This document shows positions 22,128 through 33,880 of a DNA stretch of 64,000 nt, piece after piece. The notes under the pieces were generated by a model. It had not been told where the DNA came from. It saw only the letters and a program-made list of their open reading frames with translations, and searched no databases. This stretch comes from Gelatoporia subvermispora B (lineage: Eukaryota; Basidiomycota; Agaricomycetes; Polyporales; Gelatoporiaceae). A program made the translations under genes and the position numbers. The stretch is taken from the NCBI GenBank assembly GCA_000320605.2, contig KB445813.1:128836-192835 (forward strand), read 5' to 3'. Every line of letters begins with the position of its first letter. Positions within the stretch are counted from its first letter, which is position 1.

Positions 22128-25100
22128 TCAATATACTTGTGTAAGCCCAACGGTAGCCCATATCCTTTTGGCTGTCTTATCAGCAGACTCATTTGCCAGG
22201 TCCTCCTCCTCATCGCTCTCATGCCTCGGATACTTGCGAAGCGTACATCGACACGCCTGCGAGAGTATGCTACTTACTGGAATTATACTCGGTGGACCCT
22301 CTTGCTGCGGGTCGAGGTACTTGTTGTACTCCCAGAATAGAACTTCGAGTTCAGGGCTACATACAATGTCAGTTACTATTGATGTAAGAGAAAGCAGAGA
22401 ACTTACTAAGGATCCCAGATACTAGTGTCAATGTCTTGCAGTTTGGAGAACCAGCGTACTTGCAGCAGGTAAGCCTCGGGTAGTCGAGTCTCAGACATCA
22501 ACTGCCGGTGAGACAAGATCCCCTCAACTTCTCCTACATAGCGGCGACCCCCAAAGTTCGCTTGCACAAGGGAATCTGGAGACTTGCCGTTAAACTTTGA
22601 GACAGTTATGCGACGTCCTCGTAGGATCAGGTAGTCATGGATTGATACTTGAGTGTTCAGAAATGTTTCCCCAGGTTGCCTTTGCTGCGCAAAAGTCGAC
22701 ACAATTTGAGACTGAGGATATCGTTCGTCGTAGTATTGTAACAGCTGTGTCTGTAATGTAGGGTCCATCATCACACGTGCAGCAGGCCCGAGTGCCCAAT
22801 GCACGCCCACTGCCGTAGTACTCATCACTAAACTGCAAATACTAGATCAAAACGACGTACTTTCATCTGCGACAGCTCCCGTTTCCTGTGCTAATGAGGC
22901 AACCGTTCCACGCGTATCTGTTCCTGCTCGCACCATGATGCGAGCCGACTCATGAAGGGCTGCATCTTGTAATGCTGCACCGTCAACAGATGAGCTTTGG
23001 GCGAGCTCATTGACCTATATGCACATTTGTTAATAAGTCACAGGCGATACGGCTATGTACTTCCCATGCAGCGCAGTCGTCGCTCGCGATCAAATTCGCG
23101 CATGAAAGTGACCTCGAGCTCCCCTCCATCGTGATTGTTAACAGAGTAGTTCTTGAGCACCTTGTTGAGACGTTCGAATAGGAATGTCCAGAAGCCATAT
23201 ACTGGACCGAAGTCCTCGATTTGATGGAATATATGTGTCATAAAATGGTGATTAGGTTTGATGTGGGACGCATGTAACTGGCAAATCGTATGAGATAGAC
23301 ACTATGAGAAGATGAAAGTGAAAGAGTGATGCACCTTGTAAAATGCGTGTAAATAGTCCTGGAGCAGCTGGTGGGCACGAGGGAGATCTGCCAGCTCAAT
23401 TGAGCGTGCTAGAATGGTTTTGAGGGCGGCCGCAAGCGATAGAAAGTTGTCAGCATCCTGCGGATGCATGCGGCGCTCGGGCTTTGGGTTTTCTGGGTTT
23501 GGATGGTCTGCGTGCTTGGCCTCCCAAGCTCGAAGCTTCTTCTGGTAGTCACGTTCAGACACGTCGCACCAATCCTCCCATACGAGTGGAATCTGTAGTG
23601 CATTAGACTAAGCTGCATGTAGAAGCAAATATACGTACAATTAGTGGTAAATATACCAAGGCCATCGCTTTCCATTCATCGGAGGTGAGCGAGCCGCCAG
23701 CGGGATAGCCAACATCGCGTGGCAATCGACCAACCCACTGCGGCATTTCGAACTATATATGAATATGTAAGTAACGCTTTCACAGGTCAATAGAAAAGCA
23801 ACTTACATTGCTGAGCAGTGCGTGGATCTGATCCAACTCACGTGGCACCTTATTGGTTGACGTGCGCGCGCGCAAGGTATTGGTGAGGATCCACGTGTCA
23901 TACCATTGCGCCTTGATGACGCCTAAGAAAATGTTAGGAACAAGAATAGAAAGTTTATTTGCGCGTACCTAGCAGAATGTTATGCATGGGGTCGATGACC
24001 GACATACGGACAGGGTCGAAGTACGGTAGACGCGAGAGCGCATAATAGCGTGCAGCATGCGACTTGAAGAATTCATCACGCTCAGCCTGAGTGGCAAGAG
24101 CGCGATATTGCACTGCAAGTTGACGGTGCTCATCACCGGAGCGCGGAGGAAAGGCTGTGTGTGCAGTTAGCTGTCGCGATAGAAAGATTATTAGAGGTGC
24201 ACGCACCGTCGATTGTCAAACCACGTTCGGTGAAGAGCTTGCAGTGAGCGATAACACATTGAGTGCAGAAGCATAACTCCGTATTATGATCACCGAAGCC
24301 GCTCATGCGACATAGCGCTGGGTGATCACAGCACTCGCAGATCACTACTACCCGAAAGGTGCGTCCTATATGGGATATAACAACAGTCAGATAATAATGC
24401 ATGATCCGCAGGTTCAAAGACCTACCGTTTGGATGTCGAAGTGTCTTGACTCGATGTCCCTCATTGTATAGTTGAAGGAGATCTTCAGCAAATGCGTCCA
24501 TGAAGAACTGAAGTTGATCAGCTGTTAGCTCGTGAGGGCCAGGTGTGACGCCGCATAGAAGCAGATTTTCGACGCGATATCTGTGCGAACGTGAGTATGT
24601 ATATTGAGATATGAGCAAATAGGCAAATACGTACCGTAGGCTAGTTTCAAGGTTTGCGATTGAGATTGAGAGAACGCCCGTGCTATGCTTGCCAGCATAG
24701 GCACTGCGTTTGAACCCAAATCTGTGTAAAGAATGTTAGATAATCATCGGAAAAGAGCATTGTGCTTACCCATCAAATCCAATGATGATACCTATACGAA
24801 GTTCTTCCGGGTTAGGACGATCAGGAGAGGTGTCGAAAAAGGGGCAGCCATCAGAGCCGAGGAGAGTTTGCCAGACCTTGCCGTCCTGGATGCTCTCTAA
24901 TATCCCAGGAGTGGATGGACGTTGTCGCCAGCGATCCAGATCATCCTCCATCGTGGAGGTGCTATTGATAAAGTCGGCGATGATTTTGGATGGTCGAATG
25001 AAAGGGGTCTGAAGTATGGGTACATGCTTCGTCTTGGACGAAGTGGCAATGAGGGAAAAGGCTGAGGGTGACGATGTGTGGAAGAGCGGTATCTCACAGT

Positions 25101-26400
25101 GAGTACATGTCGTGATAAGGCTCATGTCACCCGGAAAGACACGAGAGCATGTGGGGCACATGGCTCGAATCTCGAAGCGATCCTGAAGCCCAATGCGCTT
25201 GAAGGTGGTTGCGAGCGTGCGGGGACAGTCGTCAGATGCGGAGATCAGGCCAGCAGAGATAAACAGAAGTCGGAGAATCTGGAGAATCATGGCGATGCCG
25301 CGCCATGAGACGTTGAACTTGTGATGCAGCCAGGCACACATTAGCATCACCACGGCCCAGAGCGGGGTCGTAGTTGCGCCATGCATGATGTCGGCCGCCG
25401 GACGGTGTACTAGAGAATATAGTTAGTATTAGATAATGTGTACGCATTGGCTGATAACATACCAGGATCGTTTTCAGGTCCAGAGGGAAACTCTGGGGAA
25501 ATCTGTGAAGGTGAAGGGCTCAGGGAAGGGGCAGGTGCATCGCCGACATCAGGGGATTGAGAAATATCAGGTATTGGGGCGATTTGTGCATCTGTAGAGT
25601 CTGAGTTAGCAAACAGTATGCGTATGTAGAGTGGGAACATGTCTTACCAGAATGAAGAGAAGAGAGATGGGGTAAAGGCGAAGGCGGGGAGATAGGTACA
25701 AGGGAAGGTGAAATTTCGGCAAGAGTGGATGGCTCCGGTGGCATGAGAGCAGGGAAACGAGTGGGGTCTGATGGAATGTTGATGGTGTCCGCAAATTCGA
25801 CATCGTGAAGAATGACAGAGGAGAGGTCGGGAGGGGGTACAATAGGAGACTCGGACCTCCATGAAGGTGCCGAGTCTTCTGCAAGGTGCAGTGCGTTAAA
25901 ATGGGGTGAATCCTGCAGCGTGTATGTCAGTAAACGAGCGCATATAGTCTGCATATAGTGAACTCACAGGAACGTCCATCTGGACGTCTTCTTCCGCAGT
26001 CGGACGCAGTTGCCCCGCTTCCATGACAGCCTCCTGATGGATGCTGCATGTGCTTGGGGCGCAGGCTCCGGTCTGTCCGGACTGAGAGATGGATGAAAGT
26101 ATTGTGGCGCCTTCTTCTTGCGAGACGGGCGAGCGCTGTTTTTTGCGGCGCATAGCTTCCGAAAACGAGAGAACTGGACCATCAGGTATCGGCTTGTCGA
26201 GTTTGAGCCGTTTGTGAGTATGGTTTTGAGCAGTATATGCGGGGACGAGTGCGCCATTACATTCGACGCACATACACACAACGCGTCGCTTCTGATACTC
26301 ATACTGCGAAGGGAATATTTAGTTCAGATGCTGGTTGTGTCAAGACTGCGAGATGAAGTACTCGGCTGGCTCGTGTGGATGGTTTGGGTGCCCGGGCCAT
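22128..26400 (-). CDS. Plavaka-type transposase, probably damaged
   Basis: Multi-exon gene starting MARAPKPSTR at 26400 (first exon 26400-26347, second from 26303), with many introns of about 45-60 bp. Features in order: an N-terminal Cys-rich motif CMCVECNG; a low-complexity Pro/Ser region; HHKFNVSW with CPTCSRVFPGD and CTHC pairs; a CDHPALCRMSGFGDHNTELC Cys cluster; DPMHNILLGVIKAQW, the conserved Asp-His-containing motif of Plavaka/CACTA transposases; a Trp-rich region with LPRDVGYPAGG; HHFMTHIFHQIEDFGPVYGF with FERLNKVLKNY; and a C-terminal beta-rich tail. It encodes the cut-and-paste transposase of the element. The expected donor at 23064 reads GG instead of GT. A further in-phase intron near 22860-22828 would be only 33 nt. 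The final exons end at a stop at 22128-22130. Catalytic residues could not be assigned with certainty. Confidence 0.75.
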
Positions 26401-27942
26401 GCATGTGTTAGAGAAAAGAGGAGGGGAGAGAGATGAGACTTGGGAGAGGTGACGAGGTCTAGAGAACACGGCTTGCGTGAAATGCGAAGGGACAACACGC
26501 TGCTAGGTGTTACGGAGGGTTGCCTATACGGGACCGAATCGCGCCTAATCGGGGCTTGACGCTATCCGGGTTAGCACCCTGCCACTAGGTCTGACGACGG
26601 GGCCGACCTGGGTACATATGAAGCCACGGGTGCCAGAGCGAGGGTGCTCATCGACTACAGTACGCGAGGGCATTTCGCAAGTGATAGGCAGGCTATAAGA
26701 CACACTGGTGAGTGATTACTATAGGGGCCAGAGACTGCAAGATCGCGGCGGAGCCGCCTAGAGTGAGCGTGGTGGTGCACGCTGGCGTAACAACTATGCA
26801 GCTACATTTGATATCATTAGAAGAGACTATACATCGGGGCGTAATGTAGGTACATGTATGCGAGGATGCGGGTTAGAAGCCTAGAGGTACGGGCACTCTA
26901 TGTGCGGATGCCTGATTGAGTACGACCTAGGCGCCTAGCGTCTAGGCACCTCTTAAACGCAGTGAATATTGCCATGGGATCAGTAAGCCACGGCGCATCC
27001 CCCTGAGATCACACCTCTATAGCCAGATATGCTGTGCAGTGCTTCGAGAAAAAGAGGTGTATAACTGCTCGTCTCCTACTGGCGACAATCGCGCTTATTA
27101 TTGGAAACCCACCCGCCCACCGTCAAATTGACAGATACTACTACGACAGTGGGCAGTGCCTGTAGACTACTAGTACTTATATGCGGCTCAAGTATCAGAC
27201 TAGCGGTCTAGACCACAACTCATTTGTTACGCCATGAACATATCAACACGCTCGAGATCGCATCGGTCAACTATGCTGATTGCTTGTTCAGTTCAATCAG
27301 AGATCATCAACCACCTTCCATGGACCCGTGCACAGCGTACTGTTCTCTCATGCCAGTGGATGCGGGCGCGGGCCGTTGATCAGACAAAGGACTGCCTTCC
27401 GCTAGAGTCATTCGAAACCCGACCTACGGACTAGAGTCGCGCAGATGTGACGACTACTTCACTGATGGGCTGTCTCAGCCTTGTGTCTTTGGAGCTACCT
27501 CACTGCCAGCTACTGCGGATTCCCGGTATTGTCGGCTACAACTTAGCCAGGAATTTTTTCCACGTCTCAGCATACCTCATGCTCCCGGTGCTGCAGGCCT
27601 GCTTCGCATGAGAACGCCGTTCTTACGCTCACGATTCTGACTGGGCAGTCAAGACGGAAATACCGTCCGTATTGCCATCTGATGCTCCGCTCCCCGTGCA
27701 TTGTCTCACGAACCCCCTATACGCACCTTGGAGATGGTGATTGAAACACCTTGTTTACTCATCAAGGACGCACGCAATGACAGGTATTGATGTAAAAAGT
27801 CATACATAGCATTGCCTTTTGCAGTGTCCGTAGCACTAGTGACAGCGACAGTTGCTACATACAACAGGTGTGTAATAATAAATGTTCGGCTGTCCGAGCA
27901 GTCCGTGGAGCACTATGCTATGTACATTATGCACACATACGT
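26401..27942. other. Gene-poor right flank of the Plavaka element
   Basis: About 1.5 kb without a recognisable gene. It contains ctaggcgcctag-type sequence at 26927-26938, part of the inverted match to the left flank, and probably the right transposon end. Only short frames are present. Confidence 0.35.
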
Positions 27943-28901
27943 CTAAGCGAGCACAGCGAATGCGACAGACACAGCAGCGAGCGACGAGAGCGTGACGCCG
28001 AAGACTGGGCCGGGCGCACCCAACGCCATGGCGGCGTTCGCGGCGGTACCGTTATTCGCAGTCTCCACGATTTCCGAGGGCTTGGAGCCACCTGCATCAG
28101 CGCCGTTCATCAGCATCTATCATCCCGGCTGATACGGAACGTGGCACGTACTGGTGAACGATTGGCCGCACACCGACGACACGAAACTAGTCGTCTGACT
28201 GAAGATCGAGGGCAGTGCCTGCGAGAGGATGCTGTAGGCCGCCTGTGTGCAATCCTGGCAGATCGCACTCTCGGGGATGTTCGGTACGCTTCCGGACATG
28301 ACTTGAGTGACTAGCGACTCGATGTTGTCGACCGTGAGATTGCCGGTGGACTGCTGGACGTTAACTAATGTCTCCGTTACGCACAGCGTGTTGCTGTTTG
28401 ACGAGCTGCAGCACGAACTTGTGAGACCAGGTCGCTACCAAAGCGCAGATATTACTCACTCTGCGAGACATGCTACCTGGCGCACTGCGGGGTAGACCTG
28501 CTGTACAACCTGAACGATCTCGTCGACTGAGTCACTTGTGATTCCGAGCGATGCTAGGTCGGACTGGCACCCCGAGGTGATGTTCATGACAAGAGTCGAG
28601 AGCGTGCTGTTTGAGCATGGGGCAAGCGAGCAGACGTTACCGAGCCAGTTGTTAATGGGCTCTACGACCGAGGTGTTCGAGCTCGAGACCACGAGGCCTG
28701 CGAGGGTCTCCGGGCTGAAGCACTGAGCATCGGGGGACGTCATGAGGCTAACGAGTGTGGCCTGACACTGGGACGAAATCCTGAAGGGCACGTCAAAACG
28801 AGCTAAAACTTGCGTCGCTGGGATACGTACGATTGAGCGGTGGCGTACGACACCCCCGCGGCAACGACAGCAGAAACAGCGAAGGACTTGTTGAACAGCA
28901 T
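27943..28901 (-). CDS. Secreted, GPI-anchored Cys-containing protein (DUF7729-like)
   Basis: Four exons in phase: 28901-28831, 28780-28460, 28405-28152 and 28091-27943, giving 264 aa. A signal peptide (MLFNKSFAVSAVVAAGVSYA) leads into a mature protein with regularly spaced cysteines: SSQCQATL, AQCFSPETL, NVCSLAPCSN, SGCQSDL, VACLAD, LCVTET, AICQDCTQA and SVCGQSF. A Ser/Asn linker and a hydrophobic C-terminal segment (VTLSSLAAVSVAFAVLA) with no basic tail indicate a GPI attachment signal. This matches an Agaricomycete family of wall-associated helical proteins that I recall as DUF7729; the name is from memory. Function unknown; the site of action would be the cell surface. Several NxS/T glycosylation sites support secretion. 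Confidence 0.75.
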
Positions 28902-30524
28902 GGTGGAAGAGTGAAAATTAAAGCGACGGTAACGTATCAAACGTTAGAGAAGGTAGTGGCAAGAAGGCAAAAGCGCAGGACCTGCCGCGGGCAGGAAGGC
29001 CTGATTATAAGTGCGCGGCGCCCCTTGTGAATCGGAAGTCTTGGAGACGACTGACCGTCCTGTGAACCTCTTCCACCTTCCATATACGGTAATCCATCAT
29101 GCAGACAAGGCTGCGCGCGACCAGCACGTGATCGTTGCCGAGCTTAATCAACGCGTTTTGGATGCTGCGCTCCGGCAACCGTCCTCCGGCTGTCCGCTAG
29201 GCCACAATCCTGTTCAACAAAGATGTATACTGCACAGCTTACATTCGTGATTCTCCAAAAAGTATTGCTCTGCCCTCCTGCCAACCAATCGCCATGAGAT
29301 CGTCTCTCGACCCGGAATCAGCGCTGAAAGCCTTCGCTGACATCCCACATCAGTTCGATTCTCATGTTCACCAGCAAGAATAGTCGACTCGTACTGTTGC
29401 ACACCTCTACAGGCCAACACAAGCGAATGAGCTCTCAATGCTTCCCACGTCACGCATCCGGAGTCCATACTTGCGGTGCCGACTTTTCGTCTCCCAGGGA
29501 ATAGCTGTGAACAACAAAGACTTGAACTTTGAGGGCATGACAACCTGTTGTCCTTCTCATGATCAGTGCTTAGAACTGGATCCTCATTCGCTACGGCGCG
29601 CGTGGGACAAGCCACGACTTACAGAGAATCCTTCTCTAGGGAAGCTCGTCGGTGCACGTGACGCCCATCGTGTCTTCCAGTGCCAACCGCCAAAGCCTCC
29701 CTGCAAGCCGTGCATCGAATTTCTTCAATTCAGGTAGCTGAGAAACCATTTCCGCTGAGCTGCATCAACATGAGCTGATACACGTGTATAACACCTTCAC
29801 CAGGAACCCCGTGGAGGCCAATGCGGAAACTATCCTTATGTGGATACTGCACCCGTACAGCCTCAGGCGACCGCTCACAGTCGCTCATGACCATGTCGAT
29901 ATGCTTGTTATCAAATTGGAGAGTACTTCTTCTATCAGGTGCTCTCTGCATCAGCGCTCAGCGCTCATTGTCTTGCGATTTACAGCTACGGCCCTCGAGA
30001 TTGTCGGCTAATGACGATCACATACTACCCTCCGCCGTTGGGTCTCACTCGATGCCGCCTCTCAGGACGGTTCACATCCCAATGTCTGCTTCAATGACCA
30101 ATTCCTTGTGACTCGAACAATGAAAAGCCCTGGGTAATGATAGATTAGCAAACGAGAATGCACCGACCAGGTTTCCCGTGGTCTGGCACCGATTACTTCA
30201 CCGGTTGACAATCTGAAGGCCGGTGGCTTCATCGAGCAACTTCATTGGCACATCTAGACGGCACCACCATCACCCCGCGTCTCGAGACCTTAGTTTCCAG
30301 CGGAGATTCATTGCTCGGGTCTACACTAAGAGACGCTCATGTCACGTAGCACGACATCGCTCTCGGCCGTATGGAGCTCAAGCCATTCCCCTTGCACTAA
30401 TTATCGGCTACTGGATAAAATTCCTCACAGTCACTTGCATTGGCCCCTTTAGCACAATGTTCACGCCTGAATCCCGGCTCTATGCCATGATGACGGGTAC
30501 GTGGCTTCACACAGCCGGCCAGAC
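28902..30524. other. Intergenic, no gene seen
   Basis: About 1.6 kb. The longest minus-strand frame (29214-29615, 133 codons) and several plus-strand frames show no motif or plausible splice pattern. The left end must hold the promoter of the GPI-anchored protein gene. Confidence 0.4.
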
Positions 30525-31240
30525 CTAGAATTTCCAGTATTGTACACTCCCAGCAGCCTTCTCGAATGGGTACGTCCCTCCCCACCTGCTGATATCCTCC
30601 TCACTGCGCTGTAAGGCGGATCTCAGACGATCAACCGTCGCCCGGGCTGCCTCGATGTCTCCCAGACGGCCACCCTCTATCTGTTCCTTTGCGCTCTGGA
30701 TCGCCTGCGTAATGTCTCCATCTAACTCTGTTAAGGCGCCGTCCATGTCGCTGGATTCCTTCCATCTGGCGCCTGCTGTCGCCTCGACCATTTCGGTAAG
30801 TAGCGAAAGGCTCGCAAAGCCCATCCCGGCGCCATAGATTGTCCGCGCATTCTTAAGCACTTTATACAGCTGTGACGTTGGCTCCCAGAGCCCGTGATCG
30901 GCTATATGGAAAAGCTCATTCAAGGTGAGCTGTTTCTTGATGTATGTCTTCTCGAGATACTCTCTCGCCGCGATGGTGAATGTGCTTGATACACTCGATG
31001 GGCTGGTGGCGAGCGTTGTTCGTATGATCGCCCTGAGGCTGTATGGGGCATGTCAGTCCCTGTTGAGATCTAAGAGGGGCGCAGCTCCTACTCCTCAATT
31101 GTGGCGCTTGCGATCAGACCATCGACCATCATGTTGCTACATACGCATTCGTCAGCGATACTCGAAGCGGCTAGAGCCGAGGGAACCCACACATGGCCGA
31201 GCACTGGACGCGCTTGCTGGAAGGTTTCAGGGGCAGGCAT
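30525..31240 (-). CDS. Hypothetical helical protein
   Basis: Three exons in phase: 31240-31191, 31136-31092 and 31038-30525, giving 202 aa, starting MPAPETFQQARPVLG. The protein appears largely alpha-helical. Segments such as DLRAIIRTTLATSPSSV, FTIAAREYLEKTYIKKQL and SLLTEMVEATAGARW lead to an acidic linker. A C-terminal coil with IQSAKEQIEGGRLGDIEAAR follows, then the end VQYWKF. No signal peptide or membrane segment is seen. I do not recognise a domain. The in-phase splicing, smooth hydrophobic pattern and length support a real gene. The first donor (GT|gtggg) is weak and is chosen because it alone preserves the frame. The neighbours give no functional clue. Confidence 0.6.
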
Positions 31241-32324
31241 TGCGACGAAGTGGAACGGGGGTGGCCGCATGCGAGTCGCCTTATATCGTCCGTGTGCCCT
31301 GCGACCCCGGCTATTCACCATCAACCGGTGGTACAGCTGCTAAGGACAGAAACCGAAACGCCGAGTGCGCATTTTTCAAGCCGGAAGTGACTCCGCTCCT
31401 GAAGGACGTGGCTCCGCTCGAAAGTCACGAAACCTCCGAGACTCCCTTCACGACTGATCTACGCACAACCGTCACACAGCCCTTCTACTACCTTAATCCG
31501 GTTAATCGCAGTCATATCGTGGTCCGGACCTCGTCGCCCCTCGCCCTAGTATCATGTGCGTGCCGATGATGTCGACCCACTGCACGGCCGCCCCGCCATA
31601 CTGACACACTTACGACCCTGGTCGGAGGTGGAGTCAAGCCAAAATTCATGCGTTCAGCGGCAACGAACTCTCAGGCAACATTGCCCAGTTGGACGACCCC
31701 TTAGTGCCTCGCCGGCTGCGGCGTCCACGACTGCGCGTCGTCGCATCAGCCTGTACCGCATTACGGGAAAATAGAGGGAGCCGAAATGGACTAGTACACG
31801 TTTCCGAGCATATAGAACGCCACCGCAGGCCCCGTTACAGGCACGACGACCTGCACCCATCCAACTGGAGGGGCAACGCCTGCCTTGTGTCAAGCAGGTG
31901 CTACAAAAGTTAGACAGCCGCCAAAGTTAATAATACACGCGTTTACTCACATTACCGCAGATCGAAGTCACACACGCACGTACTCTGATGTTCCAGAACT
32001 TCTGTCGGGGGACCGCATTGAGTGCAGTCCGGTAAATAGATAGATGGCCGACGGCTACTGGGCGCGCTTGGCACCGTTAAATTGATCCCCTGTGCCGTAG
32101 ACATCTCATATACTGCCACATTCAAACCGGCCGGGGTTTATCGCGCAATCTTGGAGGGTACGCCTCCGGTTTGTACAGATAGGTTGCTCTGGCCATTCAC
32201 CACCCCTACTGTAGTGACGAGTTTCGGCGTCAAGCGGAGTCTTTATCGGACTGCCCAGAAGTAATAAATAGCCTGCTGGTCTGCGCCCTTCATCAGCTAC
32301 TTCACTCAAGTACTTCTGCCTATC
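31241..32324. other. Intergenic between two divergent genes, no gene seen
   Basis: About 1.1 kb between the minus-strand orphan and the plus-strand aldo/keto reductase. A plus-strand frame overlapping 30925-31569 is a shadow of the orphan and its upstream region. A candidate TATA-like aataaata lies near 32262. Confidence 0.35.
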
Positions 32325-33880
32325 ATGTCCGAAGTTGCCTCCGCCACCCCTCGAGAGACATTCACTCTGGGACCCTTCCTGGTTCCTCGCCTATGGACAG
32401 GCCTGTGGCAACTGTCCAGCAACGCATGGGGCAGCGCGTCCGCGCCCAAGATACGCCAAGAGATGGCCCGATATGTCGAGAACGGCTATACAGCCTTCGG
32501 TGAGTACCCTTCGACGCATGATGCAACAGGGAGGGAGCTTATCCCATGGCTACCATAGATATGGTAGGTGTTCCTTATTCTGCCACCCACATTCGCTCAT
32601 CTGAGTGATCTCCGACCGAACCTGCCGTAAAGGGTATGTTCTATTTCAATCGCAGTGATCCCGCTCACAGACGGCGATTCTTCCAGCGGACCATTATGGA
32701 CCAGCTGAGCTGCTCTTTGTACGTGCATGACCTATTACACGTCTTCCATTCATATCTGGATGTGATATCTGTGGTTCAGGGTGAATTCCGCGGGAAGCTG
32801 CCATCCCCAGACAGGGTCGTAGGCGCGACCAAGTGGTGTGTGTTCAGGCCAATGCAGGTAACTCGGGATACTGTTGCAGCAGCTGTACAAGAGCGTATCG
32901 CCCGTATGCGGTCTCGGCAAATAGACTTGCTGCAGGTGAGAGCATTCTGGAGATGGCACTGTGCCTGAATTGATATGTTTCAGTTCCACTGGCAGGATTA
33001 CGATGATAAGCAGTACCTTACCGCGCTGCGGTACCTACAAGACCTGCAGAATGAGGGAAAATTGGTCACACTCGGTTTATGCAATTTTGACGCTATTAGG
33101 ACGGACGAAATATGTACTGAGCTCGGCCCTGGAACAATCGTCTCGAACCAAGTACAGGTATGTGTGGCGTTCAGGTGGCTATCATTCTCACACTGTTTGA
33201 CTGGTATCTCCAGTTCTCCTTGATTGACACGCGTCCCCTTCATGGAATGGTCGATGTCTGCGAAAAGCATAATGTCAAGCTGCTCACATACGGCACCTTG
33301 GTGTGATCCGTGTTTCCCAATCTTTCTTGAACTCATTTACAATGTCATATGTCACAGTGCGGAGGCTTCCTAGCTGACAAGTGGCTCGGCCAGCCCGAAC
33401 CGGACCTCTACAACAGCAACTTGACTCCGTCTCAGCGAAAGGTATTTTCAAATTCGTGTCAATTATAGCCCTTCATGAATGCTGACTGGATCGCGCAGTA
33501 CTTGGACATGATAATGAAGGCTTGGGGTGACTGGTCACTGTTCCAAGACCTTCTGTCTGTGTTACGTGTAATTGGCAACCGGTACGGTGGAATCAGCATA
33601 GCGAACATCGCGACACGGTGGGTCTTAGATCATCCGTGCGTTGGAGCTGTCATCGTAGGTGCGTTTGGTGCGGACCATGTCAGCCGCATTTGTCCGTTGA
33701 CGCCTGGCCATCACCAAAGGCGCACGATTGGGACTTTCCGAGCATACCGACGACAATGCTCGCGTCTACAGTATTGGTCTGACGCAAGCCGACCACACTG
33801 AAATCGATGCAGTTCTTGGACGCTCCAAGGGAGGACTCCTGGTCGCCACTATTGGGGATTGTGGGGCTGAGTATCGTTAA
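32325..33880 (+). CDS. Aldo/keto reductase
   Basis: Nine exons in phase: 32325-32499, 32559-32567 (9-nt microexon), 32687-32718, 32780-32935, 32984-33157, 33214-33300, 33358-33441, 33499-33658 and 33720-33880, giving 345 aa, the usual AKR length. The NADPH-dependent barrel tetrad is visible: Asp in AFDMVADHYG, Tyr in DHYG, Lys in VGATKWCVF and His in LLQFHWQDY. The strand SNQVQFSLIDTRP and the C-terminal cofactor region WVLDHPCVGAVIVGARLGLSEH also fit. Substrates cannot be told from sequence; such enzymes reduce aldehydes and ketones in the cytosol. The microexon inserts one extra Val into the common DMADHYG motif, so its exact limits are less sure. The last intron donor gtgcgt at 33659 restores the conserved VGAR frame. 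Confidence 0.85.

Larger units (their letters stand above)
20207..26400. mobile_element. Plavaka-type (CACTA/KDZ-related) DNA transposon, coding core
   Basis: Two convergent genes form the coding core: a companion protein on the plus strand and a large transposase on the minus strand, tails 193 bp apart. Plavaka transposons are frequent in Agaricomycetes and are related to the Kyakuja-Dileera-Zisupton and CACTA groups. Exact ends were not found. A 12-bp perfect inverted match lies outside both genes (19661-19672 and 26930-26941), but such a match could also arise by chance. The transposase shows at least one damaged splice site, so this copy is probably no longer autonomous. Confidence 0.75.
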
